From contig CM063283.1 in the NCBI GenBank assembly GCA_032173965.1, forward strand, positions 39,863,743-39,927,742: a stretch of 64,000 nucleotides of DNA. Direction: 5' to 3'. The notes below the pieces were generated by a model. It was given only the letters and a program-made list of their open reading frames with translations, was not told the origin of the DNA and ran no database searches. How positions within the stretch are numbered: position 1 is the first letter of the stretch; each line of letters starts with the position of its first letter. Of the stretch, positions 59,808-64,000 are shown one piece after another. This DNA comes from Sitta carolinensis. Its lineage: Eukaryota > Chordata > Aves > Passeriformes > Sittidae. A program made the position numbers and the translations under genes.

Positions 59808-62800
59808 AGATGAAGAAAAATAATTAAAATAATAAAAATGTTTTGCAATAAAAACGAATACGACACAGAGTAATCAAGGTGCAAAGTACATATTCCTGTT
59901 TAAAACAGGAAAAGGAGAGCCAGTAAATTTTGATTGTGTAGGCAGATGGTAGTGGTGTAAGAGCTGCTAATACAGTCCACCTTATTTCATTCCAAGTTCT
60001 GTAGCAAGGTCTGATATGATAAGATTCTTATGCAGATTTAGTAACCTTATATGGTGGCATATTTGGTCACTTGTACTTTCAGATATACATATTATAGAAC
60101 TCTAAAACTGAAATTAATCAGTTCAGTTGTGCTGTGAGAGTTTCATTGCATTCCTTTTTTTTTTTTTTTTAAATTGGTTTCATCTCAATTCTCTGAGCAC
60201 TGTTTAGGGCTGCTATCAGTGAATTTTAAAGTATTAATATTAACTGCAGTCTGTTAACAGGTGTTTATTTAGTTATGCCTTGGAGTGAAGTATTTCTCCT
60301 GAGACTAGAATTTGAAGGAACTCATTTGCTAGATAATTTTCTACAAGGGTGTGTATTTTATTTTATTTCATTTTATTACTCTAATAGGAACTAGATCTAG
60401 GTTCTAATGACCTTGAGCAAAGTAGCACTTCGGCAAAGACAGCAACTGAGGTAATACTACACAGATAAGATATTGACAGCCATAGACAACCATTGTCAAA
60501 ACATTTCTGGTCCATACTCCAAGTCACATGGTTAAATGCTGACATTTTCTGTTAGACAGAGATTGATTTAGTAGTCAAAAAATGTACACCACACCTTAAT
60601 TGTTTGGGTTTTTTTTTTTTTTCTCTTCGTTTAATTCCAGACAGCTCTTTGTTTCTGTGAACATATATGGAATAGTCTTGCTTCACTTTTTTTTTTTTAA
60701 TCCTTTCAAACTGGCACTTGAGAACCCCTCAGACACTTATGTAGTTCTTAGGGCACAGGATGAATTCACAATAAACAAATGTCTTGAGAGAAGACAAAAG
60801 AAAAGAGGAAGAAATAAAAGTCATCAACTCAAGAAGAAAATCATTGCACATGTTAAACATTGGCAAATAGCACTGAAGTAGCTTTTCCACATGACATACT
60901 GAATAACAAGTTACCAGTCAAATATTCTTGAAATTTCATTTGAAGACTTTTTTCTCCCTCTTATCATTATATATTTTTGTGTTTATTTCAGTTTGGTTCT
61001 GTGTCCCAACTCACTACAGCTAAACAAGATGCCCCAGGCTCTGGAACTATTCGGATATATGGTTGGAACAAAGACTTAACTACTGCACAAGTTAAACATA
61101 ACTAGTTGGACAGTCTTTTTGGAAAATCTAGACACTACCACTTCTGATCTTGGCAGGATTTTTGAAAGGAACAGACTCTGAGTGCTGTACTTCTGGCTCC
61201 TTATTCTGGACACATGATAACATAATTACAGGATGAGATTTTTAAAGTCCAAATTAACTTAATTTTGGAGCATGTGCCTCTGTATAATCATTATAAACTT
61301 TGTGCTCCAGAAAGAAAATTACAGAAGCAGAAGTTTTAATGTGCTTAAGGTTTTACTTGCTAGTACTTAGCAAGTAAATGAATTCATAGCACTAGAAGAG
61401 CATTTTAATTCTAATAGCAGATGATTTACACAACCTGAAACATTATTTCCAAGCCTAAATTCAGGACTGCAAAATTTAAAAATGCTACCTACCTATGCTT
61501 CACAGGCACCAGGTATGCACTATGTGAATAAGATTTTGGTCAAAACCTTCCCTAAGGGCTGAAATTTCAACTATTATGCATTATTAGTATAGACTTCAGC
61601 ATTATTATGCTGTTGTCTTCAACTAAAGATTATTGAATTAAAAGACGATTATCTTATATCTACATTTTTCTATAATTTTGCCTTTTTTATCCAGTTCTTT
61701 TCCAATGTGTAACAAAGAGAGTGGGTGATGATGAAGGCTAACCTATCTGGAGTACTAGGTTCTATCCTGCAGTGCTGTCTTCATTCAGAATGGCCTGAGT
61801 CATGGGAATTTTCTCTGTTTAATGTAGTGACTTTGATTTAGATAATAGATCAAGAGGAACCACTTTGATTCAGGTCCCAACAAAACTTTAGTGTAATTTC
61901 TTTTATATTATGTGAGCTATTGCTATCATATGTATTGTACTTTGACTATAGCATTATCTTTTTTTATCATATATAGGCAGACAAATCATACTGCTCATAT
62001 TATCTTTTCTTCCTAATCTCCTTTTAATATTTGGTATTTGTATCAGTGTTAAATAATACAGAAAAAAAAAATTAAAAATGTAACTTGATAACCCTAAGGA
62101 CTTGCAAATTGGTGCAAAAAGAACCTATTCAGGTGCTAGTTTAAATGCTGCAAGTTATCTAAAACCTCAGCAGTAAACTGGAAATTAGGCATGAGCCTTT
62201 GAAAAACCTAAATCATTTTGGATCAGCACCTGATGACCAGACCTATGACAAATGGCCTTAGACACATATTGCTGGATCACTGCCAGTGTGAAAGAAACAG
62301 CTTTCTGTGTCCTATGCAGTGTCTCTGCATTGAGGTACTAAAATATGAAGAGGATCTATGACAGTTTCCCCTTATTAGAAACCGTGTTACTCAGGCTGTG
62401 TTGAGTCAATGAGGACTAATTTAACTACTCTTGTTTCATTTTAAGGATGAATCTTTATTAAGTGTACAAAATTTAAGACTCCCAAAACAAGGGTCCTTTA
62501 GAATAGAGTGGCATGATAAAGAACTCCACTGCCCATCCTCTACAGTGATACAGTAGCAAAATGATCAGATTTTTAATAATTATGAGTTGAAAAATATCTC
62601 TTATCTGAGAATGGATGGAAAGCATATTTATTCCTATTCTCTACTTATTTAAATTACAGACATTTCTCAGCCTTGTCTACTTTGTAATGCTGGTTTTGAG
62701 CTATGTGTCTTTTATTTTTGTCAAGTGTGTGATATTGCACCCATAGTGGTCAGGCTAAAGAATTTTTTACTGCTATTGCAAAAAGAAGTTTCAAAAGGAA

Positions 62801-64000
62801 GTCCCAAAGGACACAAGATCTGAATGAGGTCTAAAAACAGACCATGTCAGACCTGGTAGAATTACCAGAATTTGCCAGGGGTCCTCATACAGAAGAAATA
62901 ATTATTTGTTTTGGTTTTTTAAAAACTATTCAGAATTTCTTTTTATGTTTGCTGTGAATTTAACACCAAAATTTCTCTCACACAGAGATATTCAAAGAAA
63001 TTAGGCACTTTATAGGTACAAAAAACCATTAGACAATTGAAAAATCATGAACACTTGATGAACAAGCTGTAAACAGAGGTAAGAGTTAAATTTGCAAGAA
63101 TTAGCTCGACTATACTCATCTGGACAATTTTTATTCAATTTAGTAGACTTAAAAAACACTGATAAGCCTGTGTGACTCATACCATATCTTTAAAATGCTC
63201 AAGATAGCATCTCTTATGTATAATGATCTTCTTTAAAATAAATGCAATTTAAGATTTTTAAAGACCATCCTAATCTTTAGCTCTGAATCTCATATCCTAG
63301 GCACCATAAATGGCATATCTACATCTGACACCAATTTTCAGATTGCAACACACTTTTTCATGATTTTTGCGAACCATATTTAAAGCACTTTATGAGAGGA
63401 AATACTTTAAAATATTCCATCCCAAACCAGATGTCCAGCAGGCTTAAAACAACCCTTGTACATCCAGAAAAACACTGTAGTGAATCACTGTTCACCTTGC
63501 CTGCATTTCCACCAAAAGCAGTCTTGGTTTTGATGTTACACATGCAAGTTACACACTAGTTCATGTTCCCCCAACTCAACACCTGTGGGGTGAAGGGACA
63601 CTCAGCACCTGTTAAAGGGATTAGCTGAGCAAGGAGCACCCAGTGAGCTCACCAGTCAGTGCTTATAAGGAACTGTGAAAGTTCCTTTCCCTCACAAAGA
63701 GGATGAAAACCCCCTGTAGTTTATCGTGAAAGTCTCAAGCAGATGCAGAACAACACACCATAGCAACCAAGTGAACTAATATAGGTAAATATTAACTGCA
63801 TTTATCACATATTGCAAATAAGCAAAGCATATTTTTGATTGTCCTATTTCTATCTGTTGTTAGGTCAAGGCCTTTTTATCTTCTCCATTCTTCTGTCTTT
63901 GATCCACTACTTATCAGGAAAGACCAATTTAATTTCTCCAGTCAGGGGTCTTGTTATGCCTGTCCCAGTGTTGATTCTTGTTTCTCCTGTCTTATGGTTT

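Larger units (their letters stand above)
56357..64000. other. AT-rich unique DNA with low-complexity tracts
   Basis: About 7.6 kb with no recognised interspersed repeat or exon. It holds a T/TTTG tract at 57838-57902, a G tract at 59792-59807, poly(T) at 60155-60170 and 60609-60622, and a small inverted repeat at 63667-63687 (AAGGAACT / AGTTCCTT). The segment 63550-63760 is more GC-balanced with a TTATAA motif but has no LTR ends. Frames such as 57694-58149 (151 codons) run through the T/G tract and are not convincing genes. Confidence 0.6.

Noticed and set aside
63540..63760. A possible LTR with a TTATAA motif
   Set aside because: No TG...CA ends, target duplication or polyadenylation signal could be placed.
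1..64000. CRISPR arrays, operons, toxin genes or phage modules
   Set aside because: The sequence is vertebrate repeat-bearing DNA. No regularly spaced repeats or prokaryotic gene layout exist.

Overview
The window is almost entirely non-coding, AT-rich vertebrate DNA. Its repeats point to a passerine bird, most likely a songbird. The evidence is several 3'-truncated CR1 LINE copies with the avian ATTCTRTG-type tail, at least three copies of a common avian ERVL-type solo LTR, LTRs with 6-bp target duplications, and a SINE with a tRNA-Ile(AAU) head and a CR1 tail, the architecture known from the zebra finch element TguSINE1. I find no host protein-coding exon that I can support. The longest open frames are either readings of GC-rich LTR DNA (about 130-250 codons near 9 kb), readings of CR1 fossils, or chance frames in AT-rich sequence. 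There is no bacterial-type operon, no CRISPR array, and no recognisable tRNA, rRNA or snRNA gene.

Layout. 1-8642: unique AT-rich DNA with long T tracts. 8649-9566: a complete solo LTR on the minus strand with a perfect 6-bp target duplication and a CpG-rich upstream part that stands out from the whole window. 9669-9734: a 33-bp tandem duplication. 9735-20245: unique AT-rich DNA. About 20246-21180: a minus-strand unit with a TATA-like box, a 133-codon frame that starts with a signal-peptide-like segment, and a polyadenylation signal. It may be an old retroviral remnant. 21320-24175: two CR1 copies, the second carrying the tRNA-Ile SINE. 24527-24656: an ATT/ATC microsatellite. 27850-28079: a 5' fragment of an ERVL LTR.

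30352-32778 is the most structured part: three LTRs nested inside one another. The outer one is followed by a primer-binding site complementary to tRNA-Val, the middle one belongs to the same family as the LTR at 8.6 kb, and the innermost is a 367-bp LTR on the opposite strand with a perfect 6-bp target duplication. 36270-36580: CR1 on the minus strand. 43381-44599: an unexplained GC-rich patch beside an ERVL LTR on the minus strand. 46620-46681: a CR1 tail. 51810-52842: a CR1 with a readable reverse-transcriptase fossil. 53427-53992: a third ERVL LTR. 55868-56356: two CR1 pieces head to tail, the first internally deleted. The rest to 64000 is unique AT-rich DNA with T/G-rich low-complexity tracts.

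No genes act together here. The window records successive retroelement insertions into an intergenic or intronic stretch. Family assignments rest on sequence features remembered from avian repeats, not on a database search.
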